Part shown: in pieces, positions 1 through 5,358 of the stretch | Position numbering within the stretch: the stretch's first letter is position 1 | Layout of the letters: every line of letters begins with the position of its first letter | From: Lysobacteraceae bacterium | Lineage (GTDB): Bacteria; Pseudomonadota; Gammaproteobacteria; Xanthomonadales; Xanthomonadaceae | Direction of reading: 5' to 3' | Length of the DNA stretch: 11,177 bases | NCBI GenBank assembly: GCA_003505795.1 | Contig: DNXT01000053.1 | Coordinates: forward strand, 1 to 11,177 | Notes under the pieces: model-generated | What the model was told of the DNA's origin: nothing | The model's input: the letters and a program-made list of their open reading frames with translations, nothing else | The model's database searches: none | Made by a program: the position numbers and the translations under genes

Positions 1-476
1 AGCGCGCGCATCGGGGTGATGCCGCTGCCGGCGGCCAGCAGCAACAGGTCGGGCGCGGCGTCCGCCAGCACCATGTCGCCGAATGCCTGGTCGAGGGTGA
101 ACACGTCGCCGGGCTGCGCATCGCGCACCAGATGCTGGCTGACCAGGCCGCCGTCCACGGCCTTGACCGTGATCGCGATGCGGCCGCGGCCGAGCGGGGT
201 CGGGCTGTAGCTGCGCAGCAGGCGGCGGCCGTCGATCTCCACCCCCAGGGTGACGTGCTGGCCGGCGCGCAGGCCCTTCCAGTGGCGGTTGGTCCGTAGC
301 ACCAGGGTGGCCGCGCCGCGGCCGGCCGGCTCGCGCCGGAGCAGGCGCGCGCGCGGCTGCTGCAACGTCCACAACGGGTTCAGTCGGGTCGCCCAGAAGT
401 CGAACAGCGTCGGCGACAGGCAGCCGCGCAGCAACCGGGACGGGAAAGAGGAAGGAGGCAGGGCGACCGCGTTCAT
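1..476 (-). CDS. Ferredoxin/flavodoxin reductase-like oxidoreductase, DesC-like (3' end outside window)
   Basis: Only the first 158 residues are present; the gene runs off the left edge. Seen: an N-terminal region of about 45 residues, then a ferredoxin-NADP reductase type FAD-binding barrel with the flavin motif RSYSPT at residues 88-93, and the start of the NAD(P)-binding domain with GSGITPM at about 150-156. Family knowledge: such reductases pass electrons from NAD(P)H through FAD, often to a C-terminal 2Fe-2S domain, and serve acyl-CoA desaturases; Pseudomonas aeruginosa DesC, the partner of DesB, is the model. The DesC assignment is inferred mainly from the divergent FabR/DesT-type regulator next door. 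The ATG at 476 is chosen because the flavodoxin reductase-like sequence extends back to it. No good ribosome binding site precedes it, and a possible -10 (TATAGT, 483-488) would put the transcript start almost on the ATG. The desaturase would be expected downstream, beyond base 1. Confident on the reductase family, moderate on the pathway. Confidence 0.85.
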   Translation of the reverse strand, partial: MNAVALPPSSFPSRLLRGCLSPTLFDFWATRLNPLWTLQQPRARLLRREPAGRGAATLVLRTNRHWKGLRAGQHVTLGVEIDGRRLLRSYSPTPLGRGRIAITVKAVDGGLVSQHLVRDAQPGDVFTLDQAFGDMVLADAAPDLLLLAAGSGITPMRA

Positions 477-482
477 GGCGCC

Positions 483-511
483 ACTATACGCATGCAGATA
501 CACTCGTGTAT
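483..511 (-). promoter_or_regulatory. Candidate promoter of the reductase gene
   Basis: On the minus strand TATAGT (488 to 483) is a good -10 hexamer. The -35 region 17 bp upstream (511 to 506, ATACAC) is poor and lies inside the palindromic operator. Transcription would start at about 476-477, on or next to the ATG, giving a leaderless or nearly leaderless message. The placement is inferred from hexamer matching alone. Confidence 0.35.
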
Positions 512-522
512 ACACTTGTATA
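498..522. promoter_or_regulatory. Tandem overlapping palindromes, likely FabR/DesT operator
   Basis: Two inverted repeats overlap in the divergent intergenic region: ATACAC-TC-GTGTAT at 498-511 and TATACA-CT-TGTATA at 509-522, each with perfect 6-bp arms and a 2-bp centre. Their centres are 11 bp apart, about one helical turn, and the overlap itself makes a perfect 10-bp palindrome, GTGTATACAC. The divergent regulator is a FabR/DesT-type TetR protein, and members of that group bind palindromes next to their own gene and the lipid gene they control. The site overlaps the -35 region of both candidate promoters. The exact bound bases are inferred. Confidence 0.6.
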
Positions 523-541
523 TTCATCGAGGGGCTATGAT
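513..541 (+). promoter_or_regulatory. Candidate promoter of the FabR/DesT-type gene
   Basis: TATGAT at 536-541 is a strong -10 hexamer. It would start the transcript near 548, leaving about 20 nt before the ATG at 568. The -35 region (about 513-518, CACTTG) is weak and lies in the second palindrome, as expected for an autorepressed promoter. With this start, the ATG at 537, which has a tempting GAGGGG upstream but reads out of frame, would not be on the mRNA. TATATT at 519-524 is an alternative -10. Confidence 0.35.
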
Positions 542-567
542 TCATCGATCCGTCCCGCTGCCTGCCC

Positions 568-1215
568 ATGACCTCGATCGCCCTGCCCGCCGCCGAAGAC
601 TCCGCCCCGTCCCGCAAGGCGGCGATCTCGCGCGAGGACCTGCTGGCCGCCGCGCTCGCCCTGATCGGCCCGCACCGCAGCCTGTCGACGCTGAGCCTGC
701 GCGAGGTCGCGCGCGAAGCCGGGATCGCGCCCAACAGCTTCTACCGGCAGTTCCGCGACATGGACGAGCTGGCGGTGGCGCTGATCGATCGCGCCGGCCG
801 TTCGCTGCGCACCATCATCGGCCACGCCCGCGAGCGCGCCACCTCCACCGACCGCAGCGTCATCCGCGTCTCGGTGGAGACTTTCATGGAACAGCTACGC
901 GCCGATGACAAGCTGCTGCACGTGCTGCTGCGCGAAGGCGCGGTCGGCTCGGACGCGTTCAAGCACGCGGTCGAGCGCGAGCTGAACTACTTCGAGGAAG
1001 AACTGCAGCTGGACCTGGTGCGGCTGGCCGCGGCCGACGGCGCGGTGCTGCACGAGCCGGCGCTGGTGTCCAAGGCGATCACCCGGCTGGTGTTCGCGAT
1101 GGGCGCCACCGCGATGGACCTGCCGCCGGAGAAGGACCCGGAGCTGATCGAGCAGATCTCGCAGATGCTGCGGATGATCATCACCGGCGCGCGCGCGCTG
1201 GGGCACCCGGTCTGA
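568..1215 (+). CDS. TetR-family repressor of unsaturated fatty acid genes, FabR/DesT type
   Basis: A 215-residue TetR-family protein. The helix-turn-helix lies at about residues 42-61 and contains SLREVAREAGIAPNSFYR, followed by a FRDMDEL stretch. This block is nearly the same as in Escherichia coli FabR and P. aeruginosa DesT, and the later RVSVETFMEQL and LLREGAVGSDAFKHAV segments also follow that family. Known for the family: these repressors sense the saturated/unsaturated acyl-CoA or acyl-ACP balance and shut off unsaturated fatty acid synthesis (fabA/fabB in E. coli, the desCB desaturase operon in Pseudomonas). The divergent reductase gene favours the desaturase role here. The start at 568 is the only ATG in frame after a stop at 538-540; it lacks a clear Shine-Dalgarno sequence. 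Length is normal for the family and nothing appears broken. Confidence 0.9.
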   Translation: MTSIALPAAEDSAPSRKAAISREDLLAAALALIGPHRSLSTLSLREVAREAGIAPNSFYRQFRDMDELAVALIDRAGRSLRTIIGHARERATSTDRSVIRVSVETFMEQLRADDKLLHVLLREGAVGSDAFKHAVERELNYFEEELQLDLVRLAAADGAVLHEPALVSKAITRLVFAMGATAMDLPPEKDPELIEQISQMLRMIITGARALGHPV

Positions 1216-1732
1216 CGGCTCGGGCGGAATCATCCACAGCGCGGCGCATGCCGGCCGCTGCTGGTGATCCTGCCGTTGTGAGTGTCTTTGGATCGGTTCC
1301 GGTTCAAGTCCGGTTTCGGCTCGGGCGTTGCCGGATGCCTTTTCCAGCTGCGGGAGAAGGTGCCCGAACGGCGGATGAGGGCGTCCTTGATTTCTCTTCA
1401 ACAGCGCCGTCACGCCTCTCCAGCAAGCGGGAGAGCGGCACTCCCTGGCCCACGCCATGCGCGCGGCCGGCCGTTTCCCATGTCCAGGGGGTAGCTTGCA
1501 CGCAGACGACAAAGGCCCAAAGCGCGCGCCGCCGGGGGTGGGAGGCGCGGAAGGCGAGATAAAAGGGCGCGGCACTCCGGTGCGCGCAAAGCCGGTCTGC
1601 ACATGGGATTGGCACGGCACGCACCGTATCGCGGCACCGTGCCGTCCAACGGCGCCAGGCCGCATGAATGCCGGTGCGGTCGCGTGCCGGCTACGCGGCG
1701 GCACGCCACACAGCGCCGGGGACTGCATGGCG
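1216..1732. other. Gene-poor interval with one known-type repeat
   Basis: No reading frame here has the make-up or start signals of a real protein; the open frames are arginine-, alanine- and proline-rich shadows typical of GC-rich DNA. The only recognisable content is the hairpin repeat at about 1338-1440. The interval between the convergent fabR-type gene and the gene remnant at 1733 shows no clear T-rich terminator. Confidence 0.5.
1338..1440. repeat. Xanthomonas-type intergenic hairpin repeat
   Basis: The segment begins with TTTTCCAGCTGCGGGAGAAGG, an imperfect hairpin. It continues with TGCCCGAACGGCGGATGAGG, which I recognise as the core of a dispersed repeat in Xanthomonas intergenic regions. 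It ends with a second hairpin, CCTCTCCAGCAAGCGGGAGAG, of the same design. Function is unknown; such elements may act as RNA hairpins at transcript ends. The identification rests on recall of the motif, since no genome-wide comparison was possible here. Confidence 0.6.
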
Positions 1733-2025
1733 TCAGACGGGGGAAAGAGGCTTCCGTGCTCCCTCGACCCGCAGTCGCATGCGTTGACGCAACAGATGCG
1801 TTCGTTCCGCATCGGCCACACGCAGATAGTCGATATCGCCTTCCGGGTGCCGTATGCGCGGAATTTGTGGCGCGCAAGGCGACCGCCTGCACCTGTCTCT
1901 GCCGAACGATCTGCTCATCGAGCGGGCGCAACGGGGCCCGCCCTGCCTCGACTTCGCGAAACACCTGCAGCACCGCCTGTCGGCGCGAAGATCCGGATTC
2001 CGCCTGCAACGCTTCTGCCTGGGTC
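1733..2025 (-). pseudogene. Probable frameshifted remnant of an unknown small gene
   Basis: Just after the stop of the TetR gene, one minus-strand frame reads a hydrophilic, helix-prone stretch: QAEALQAESGSSRRQAVLQ, then LRPLDEQIVRQRQVQAVALR, then ATNSAHTAP. At about 1846-1850 the sensible reading moves to the next frame, EGDIDYLRVADAERTHLLRQ, and ends at a stop at 1733-1735. Removing one C from a CCC run would join them as ATNSAHTAPEGDIDYL. Both halves look like coding sequence, unlike the arginine/proline-rich frames around them, so a one-base insertion in a former gene is likely. There is no good start; the first part overlaps or abuts the TetR stop. I do not recognise the family. Confidence 0.35.
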
Positions 2026-2646
2026 TTATCGCCCCGGCCACAATGCCAGGAACGTCTGCACGATCCCTTCCAGCTCGGCATCACTGGTCCCGGTCCCGGC
2101 CGCGATCAGCAGGCCATCTGTGGTCGCCTTGAGCGACAACGCAAGGCTGCGGGCATCGAATTCCGATCCGAAGTCGCCCTCGGCCTGCGCCCGCTCGATC
2201 CGTTCGATCAGCCGCTTGCGCCAGTACGCCCCCCGTTCCAGCACATACTGCCGGACGGACTCGTCACCCGGCGCGCTGCTGACCGAGTGCACGATGCTCA
2301 TGCTGCCTCTCGGATTGTCGCCTTCGGCCTGCAACGCCAGCGTGCCGCGCAGGAGTTGTTCGGCCACGCCACGGGCCGTGGGCTGCTGCAGCGCGTCCAG
2401 CATGTAGGCCGACTTTTCCCGCTCGTAGCGGTCCAGCACCTGGCGAAACAGCGCTTCCTTGTTGCCGAAGGCGGCATACATGCTGGCCCGGTTGATGCCC
2501 ATCGCATTGAGCAGCGTGCTGATGCTGGCGCCGGCATAACCGTTCTTCCAGAACACGCGCATGGCGGCCACCAGAGCGACTTCGGGATCGAACTGGCGCG
2601 GTCGGCCGCGTGGGGTTTCAGCGGTGGGAGAACGACGACTGGGCAT
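2026..2646 (-). CDS. TetR/AcrR-family transcriptional regulator
   Basis: A 206-residue repressor-type protein. The N-terminus has the GRPRQFD leader common in this family (residues about 14-20), then VFWKNGY and a helix-turn-helix at about 39-60 (SISTLLNAMGINRASMYAAF), followed by GNKEALF. The rest is the variable ligand-binding and dimerisation domain, which does not name the ligand. The ATG at 2646 is preferred over a TTG at 2670: it has an AGGA some 12 nt upstream and starts just before the conserved region. It lies about 100 bp downstream of the MFS exporter on the same strand, an arrangement that usually means the regulator controls that exporter and itself. The AT-rich gap between them (2647-2750) contains TAAACT-like -10 sequences but no convincing -35, so co-transcription with the exporter is as likely as a separate promoter. 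Confidence 0.85.
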   Translation of the reverse strand: MPSRRSPTAETPRGRPRQFDPEVALVAAMRVFWKNGYAGASISTLLNAMGINRASMYAAFGNKEALFRQVLDRYEREKSAYMLDALQQPTARGVAEQLLRGTLALQAEGDNPRGSMSIVHSVSSAPGDESVRQYVLERGAYWRKRLIERIERAQAEGDFGSEFDARSLALSLKATTDGLLIAAGTGTSDAELEGIVQTFLALWPGR

Positions 2647-2750
2647 TGGCGTTCGTGATCCTGAATGCAACTGCAGTCAGTTTAATAAAATTACAGAACG
2701 GACAGTCCATATCCATCTTGCCGTGGCACCCGGAGCTTGAAGTCGGAGGC

Positions 2751-3980
2751 TTATTGACTGCTCGGCCGGAACAGCGGCAAGGCGCACAGCACGGCCGCGA
2801 CGGCCAGTACGGCGGACGCATAGCCGAGGGACGCCGTTCCGAACCCGCTGATAACCCAGCCGCCGACCACCGCACCCATACCGGTGCCGGCATTCGCGGC
2901 CGACACATTGAGCGTGCCGGCCAAAGCCTGTGCCTGCTGCCCATGCTGCATCACACGGATCTGACAGACCGGGAAAAGTGCCGTATAGGCGATTCCCCAG
3001 AACGCCAGGACTGCGGCCAATGCCCAACGATTGGACGCAACCGGAACGACGATCACCATGACCACTGCCAGCAGGACCAGAAATCCGACGGTGGCGCCCA
3101 GGGAATTGCGGTCGGCCATGACCCCGCCCAGCCAGTTGCCCAGCAGCCCCACCAAACCGAACCCCATCAACCACCATCCCACCCACGCTGGTGCTATGCC
3201 CGCGACTCCCTCCAGCAACTCGGCCAGATACGTATAGGAAGCGAACATCGCCGTAAAAACCAGCACGGACAGCAGCACATGCAGGAGGAACCGAGACGAC
3301 TTCAGCAGGCCGAACTGGCCCGACCGCGATGCCACGGGCGCCATCGGCGGTCGCGGCATCCAGACGTGCATCAGCAGGGCGGCCAACAGGGTCAGGCCGG
3401 CCAGGACGGCAAAGGCGCCGCGCCACCCGATGGCATTGCCTGTCACCGTGCCGAGCGGCACCCCGAGCACCAGCGCGGCGGAGATGCCCAGGTAGACGCG
3501 ACCGACCGCACGCCCCGCGTGCCCGGGGCCGGCCAGTTGTGCGGCCGTCTCGCTGGCCATGCCCCAGAACACGGGCAGCGCCAGCGCGGGAATGAAGCGC
3601 GCCACTGCCAACACCCAGACGTTCGGGGCGAGCGCCGCCATCAGATTGGCGCCGGCGAATATCAGCAGAACGATCGTGAACAGGCGCTTGCGTTCATGCC
3701 CGGCCAGCCGCGCGGTCAGCACCGGCCCGAACAGGGTCACGGTGAAGGCGAACAGCGACACCAGCAGCCCGGCCTGCGCCGGGGTCACGCCGAGGTCGCG
3801 CGCCAGGGCTGGTATCAGTCCGATGATGACGAACTCCGTGGTCACCAGCAGGAAGCCGGCAACCGCCAGGATCGCGATCGGCGCGACGGGGATGCGTGCT
3901 GCAGGATGGGGATCGGCGGGAGAAGGGGGCGTTCTCCCGTCCTGTTCGGGCAAAACCGACTCATTGTGGCGCGATGTCAT
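2751..3980 (-). CDS. MFS transporter, DHA1-type exporter of the AraJ/YdhP group
   Basis: A 409-residue inner-membrane protein with about twelve hydrophobic segments after a polar, proline-rich N-terminus of about 30 residues. Seen: TM1 with FLLVTTEFVIIGLIPALA, a loop 2-3 basic motif (ARLAGHERKRLF, residues about 86-97) where motif A belongs, and LGVPLGTVTGNAIGWRGAF near TM5, a hallmark of AraJ/YdhP/PbuE-like proton-driven efflux proteins. Substrates in that group range from drugs to sugars and purines, so none can be named. Start: ATG at 3980, with AGGA 10 nt upstream; an adjacent in-frame GTG at 3983 has slightly better spacing and cannot be excluded. The gene ends at a TAA at 2751. The TetR gene follows in the same direction, and the binding-protein-like gene precedes it by about 160 bp. 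Intact, normal length. Confidence 0.88.
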   Translation of the reverse strand: MTSRHNESVLPEQDGRTPPSPADPHPAARIPVAPIAILAVAGFLLVTTEFVIIGLIPALARDLGVTPAQAGLLVSLFAFTVTLFGPVLTARLAGHERKRLFTIVLLIFAGANLMAALAPNVWVLAVARFIPALALPVFWGMASETAAQLAGPGHAGRAVGRVYLGISAALVLGVPLGTVTGNAIGWRGAFAVLAGLTLLAALLMHVWMPRPPMAPVASRSGQFGLLKSSRFLLHVLLSVLVFTAMFASYTYLAELLEGVAGIAPAWVGWWLMGFGLVGLLGNWLGGVMADRNSLGATVGFLVLLAVVMVIVVPVASNRWALAAVLAFWGIAYTALFPVCQIRVMQHGQQAQALAGTLNVSAANAGTGMGAVVGGWVISGFGTASLGYASAVLAVAAVLCALPLFRPSSQ

Positions 3981-3999
3981 CACTCATCTTTCCTTTCAT

Positions 4000-4032
4000 T
4001 GAAACGGGCACACCAATGAAACGGGCACACCA
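4000..4032. repeat. Perfect 16-bp tandem direct repeat upstream of the MFS gene
   Basis: TGAAACGGGCACACCA occurs at 4000-4015 and again at 4017-4032, a period of 17 bp. The copies are identical and lie about 20 and 37 bp upstream of the MFS start, between the start codon and the AT-rich promoter-like region. It could be a tandem regulator site or a recent slippage duplication in the 5' leader. No function can be assigned from sequence. Confidence 0.8.
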
Positions 4033-4049
4033 GGTCACGCCAAAAATAA

Positions 4050-4063
4050 GGAATGATCGTTCC
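4050..4063. promoter_or_regulatory. Candidate TetR operator upstream of the MFS gene
   Basis: GGAATGATCGTTCC is a 14-bp inverted repeat with one mismatched pair, sitting in an AT-rich stretch (about 4041-4082) where the exporter's promoter would be expected. On the minus strand TTGCCG (about 4069-4074) is a weak -35 just upstream of it. The size and shape fit a TetR-family operator, and the TetR gene downstream of the exporter is the natural candidate binder. Which hexamers form the promoter is unresolved. Confidence 0.4.
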
Positions 4064-4140
4064 ATTTTTCGGCAAAAAAATAGGCTCGCGGCGAATACAC
4101 AGGAAACTCCGGACGACATCGATGGCTTGCATCTGGCCCT

Positions 4141-4740
4141 TCACTGCGTGCCCTGTTCGATGGCGCCGCTCACGCGCGGCAGCAAGTTCTCCTCGTTCCA
4201 GCGGGCGGAGAATGCCTCCGATACCGTCCCATCCATGCGATAGAAGGCTCCCTCTGCAATCGTCGCCAGTTCCCGACCGGTCCGGGCAACAAACGCCTCG
4301 TCGCGGGAGAAGTTCATGAAGAACACGTGCTGCGTCTCGGTGTTCCGCAGCTTGTCGAGCGATAGCGGCAGCGAGCCCGACTGCGGCACGGTCACCCCCT
4401 CGGGCAACACGGGCTCGAAACCCAAGGAGCGCAGCACGTTCAACACCGGCCCAGCCACTTCATGGGCGTCATTGAAGACATAGAGCGTCGTGTCGTACAG
4501 CTCCACCAGCAGGACCCGGCGGCCTTTCTGCAAAGCGCGCTCGACGAACGGAGCAGCGCTAGCCGCGCCTGCAGCCGCGTTCTGAGCCGACCCGGCCGCA
4601 TGTGCCTGGGCGAGGACCGTACTCGATGTCGCGACACCGGCCGACAACGCCAACAGCAGCGTCCTTGTCGTCCGAACGAACGTTCGGAACCGGGTGGAAA
4701 GAGGTCTGAGAGGCGAGATGCTGAGATTCAAGGCAGTCAT
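4141..4740 (-). CDS. Secreted protein resembling the C-terminal lobe of an iron-siderophore binding protein
   Basis: A 199-residue protein. The ATG at 4740 is preceded by a strong AGGAGG nine nt upstream. Residues about 20-48 form an export signal: arginines, then the hydrophobic TLLLALSAGVATSSTVLA and a likely cleavage near AQAHA. An alanine/glycine linker (49-64) leads to KGRRVLLVELYDTTLYVFND, then HEVAGPVLNVLRSLGFEP, LPLSLDKL and HVFFMNFSRDEAFV. The order beta strand, AGPVLN helix, LSLDKL, then the 'FFMNFSRD' strand recalls the C-terminal half of FecB/FhuD-like periplasmic proteins, which deliver ferric siderophores to ABC importers. Those are about 300 residues with two lobes; the N-terminal lobe is absent here. 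Either this is a deletion derivative that kept a signal peptide, or a one-lobe protein with another role. No ABC permease or ATPase gene is nearby. Family assignment is by pattern recognition only. Confidence 0.55.
   Translation of the reverse strand: MTALNLSISPLRPLSTRFRTFVRTTRTLLLALSAGVATSSTVLAQAHAAGSAQNAAAGAASAAPFVERALQKGRRVLLVELYDTTLYVFNDAHEVAGPVLNVLRSLGFEPVLPEGVTVPQSGSLPLSLDKLRNTETQHVFFMNFSRDEAFVARTGRELATIAEGAFYRMDGTVSEAFSARWNEENLLPRVSGAIEQGTQ
4671..4688. promoter_or_regulatory. 18-bp perfect inverted repeat inside the binding-protein-like gene
   Basis: TCCGAACGAACGTTCGGA has perfect 8-bp arms around a central AA. It lies 52-70 nt inside the coding sequence, over the signal-peptide codons. 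The design is that of a TetR-family operator, and related GGAACGAT sequence occurs in the gene's promoter (about 4831-4838) and on the minus strand of the site at 4050-4063. It may be an internal operator; chance or a local mRNA hairpin are alternatives. Confidence 0.35.
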
Positions 4741-4780
4741 TTCCGAATCCTCCTGGTGGATGGGTTCATGCTGGCAAGGC

Positions 4781-4800
4781 GACCGACACGGCAATCGGTC
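4781..4800 (-). other. Hairpin in the 5' leader of the binding-protein-like gene
   Basis: GACCGA (4781-4786) and TCGGTC (4795-4800) are perfect 6-bp arms around an 8-nt loop. They lie in the leader between the predicted transcript start (about 4810) and the Shine-Dalgarno sequence near 4750. It could affect mRNA stability; it does not pair with the ribosome binding site. Confidence 0.4.
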
Positions 4801-4816
4801 TATGCCGGTGGAAGAG

Positions 4817-4845
4817 ACCTTACGATTTTCGGAACGATTGGTCAA
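4817..4845 (-). promoter_or_regulatory. Sigma-70-type promoter of the binding-protein-like gene
   Basis: On the minus strand TTGACC (4845-4840) is followed after exactly 17 bp by TAAGGT (4822-4817). The transcript would start near 4810, about 70 nt before the ATG at 4740. The spacer contains AATCGTTCCG, a half-site-like sequence shared with the inverted repeats at 4050 and 4671, so a common regulator is possible. Confidence 0.55.
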
Positions 4846-5042
4846 TATATCGAGAACGCGTTGCCGCCCAACCTTCGCGCAACAAGCGACTCCGCCAGGA
4901 GCGTCCTCCAACCGCTCGTCGATTCGATCGAAATGGCAGGCGGACGCGTCTATGGTCGCCAGACAATCGGGGCCGGGACGCGGGTTCCCTGAAGTCTCCG
5001 GCTCGGGGCTAAAAGCGGTTCACCGCGTCAGCATCGAATGAA

Positions 5043-5256
5043 TCAGCCGATGGATACTCCACGCTGTCTTCCAATCTCCCCCGCCACCCCGCCGCCGCGC
5101 ACCGTGGCGGGCCAACTGCCGCCGCTGTTCGATCACCGGCCGCCACGGCACCAAGCCGAATCCCATGCCGTCATCCAGCATCGCGTGGCGCGCGCTGGCG
5201 AGCACGACCGGGCGCCGGTAGATGCCGACTTCAAGGACACTTTCAGGTTTCTTCCT
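5043..5256 (-). pseudogene. C-terminal fragment of a DUF3363-type conjugative relaxase, frameshifted
   Basis: One minus-strand frame from about 5241 to 5122 reads VGIYRRPVVLASARHAMLDD then GMGFGLVPWRPVIEQR, the conserved end of VirD2/TraI-like relaxases with a DUF3363 domain. At 5121 the reading slips by one base; the next frame continues as ATVRGGGVAGEIGRQRGVSI followed by Gly and a TGA at 5043-5045, which is where these proteins end. The expected tryptophan before EIGRQRG (SWEIG-like in relatives) is replaced by glycine. Upstream of about 5256 the match stops, next to the repeat at 5281. Intact relaxases nick DNA at the transfer origin and pilot it into a recipient; this piece lacks the catalytic N-terminus and is dead. 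It implies a lost integrative or mobilisable element. Confidence 0.75.
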
Positions 5257-5280
5257 CGCCAGCAAGGAATCCTGGGAAGG

Positions 5281-5307
5281 CCCCGTCGCGACCGAAGTCG
5301 CTCCTAC
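5281..5307. repeat. Xanthomonas-type hairpin repeat with a tetraloop
   Basis: On the minus strand the segment reads GTAGGAGCGACTTCGGTCGC followed by GACGGGG. The stem GCGAC/GTCGC encloses TTCG, a very stable RNA tetraloop. I recognise this as a dispersed intergenic sequence of Xanthomonas genomes. It lies between the relaxase fragment and the end of the lacI-type gene, so it may serve as a transcript-end hairpin for that gene; no T-tract follows. Confidence 0.65.
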
Positions 5308-5358
5308 GAGAAGCAACGGCCCTCACCGGAGGCGCCGCGCAAGCGAGCGAGCCTGCTC

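Noticed and set aside
529..539. GAGGGG followed by an ATG at 537 as the start of the FabR/DesT-type gene
   Set aside because: The ATG is out of frame with the regulator, whose own frame has a stop at 538-540. The bases TATGAT here fit a -10 hexamer better.
1457..2658. Plus-strand frames of over 300 codons
   Set aside because: They run antisense to the TetR gene and across non-coding repeat-bearing DNA with no protein-like composition or start signal.
2610..4019. 469-codon plus-strand frame opposite the MFS gene
   Set aside because: Histidine-, glutamine- and arginine-rich shadow of a hydrophobic coding sequence; the MFS gene on the other strand is clearly real.
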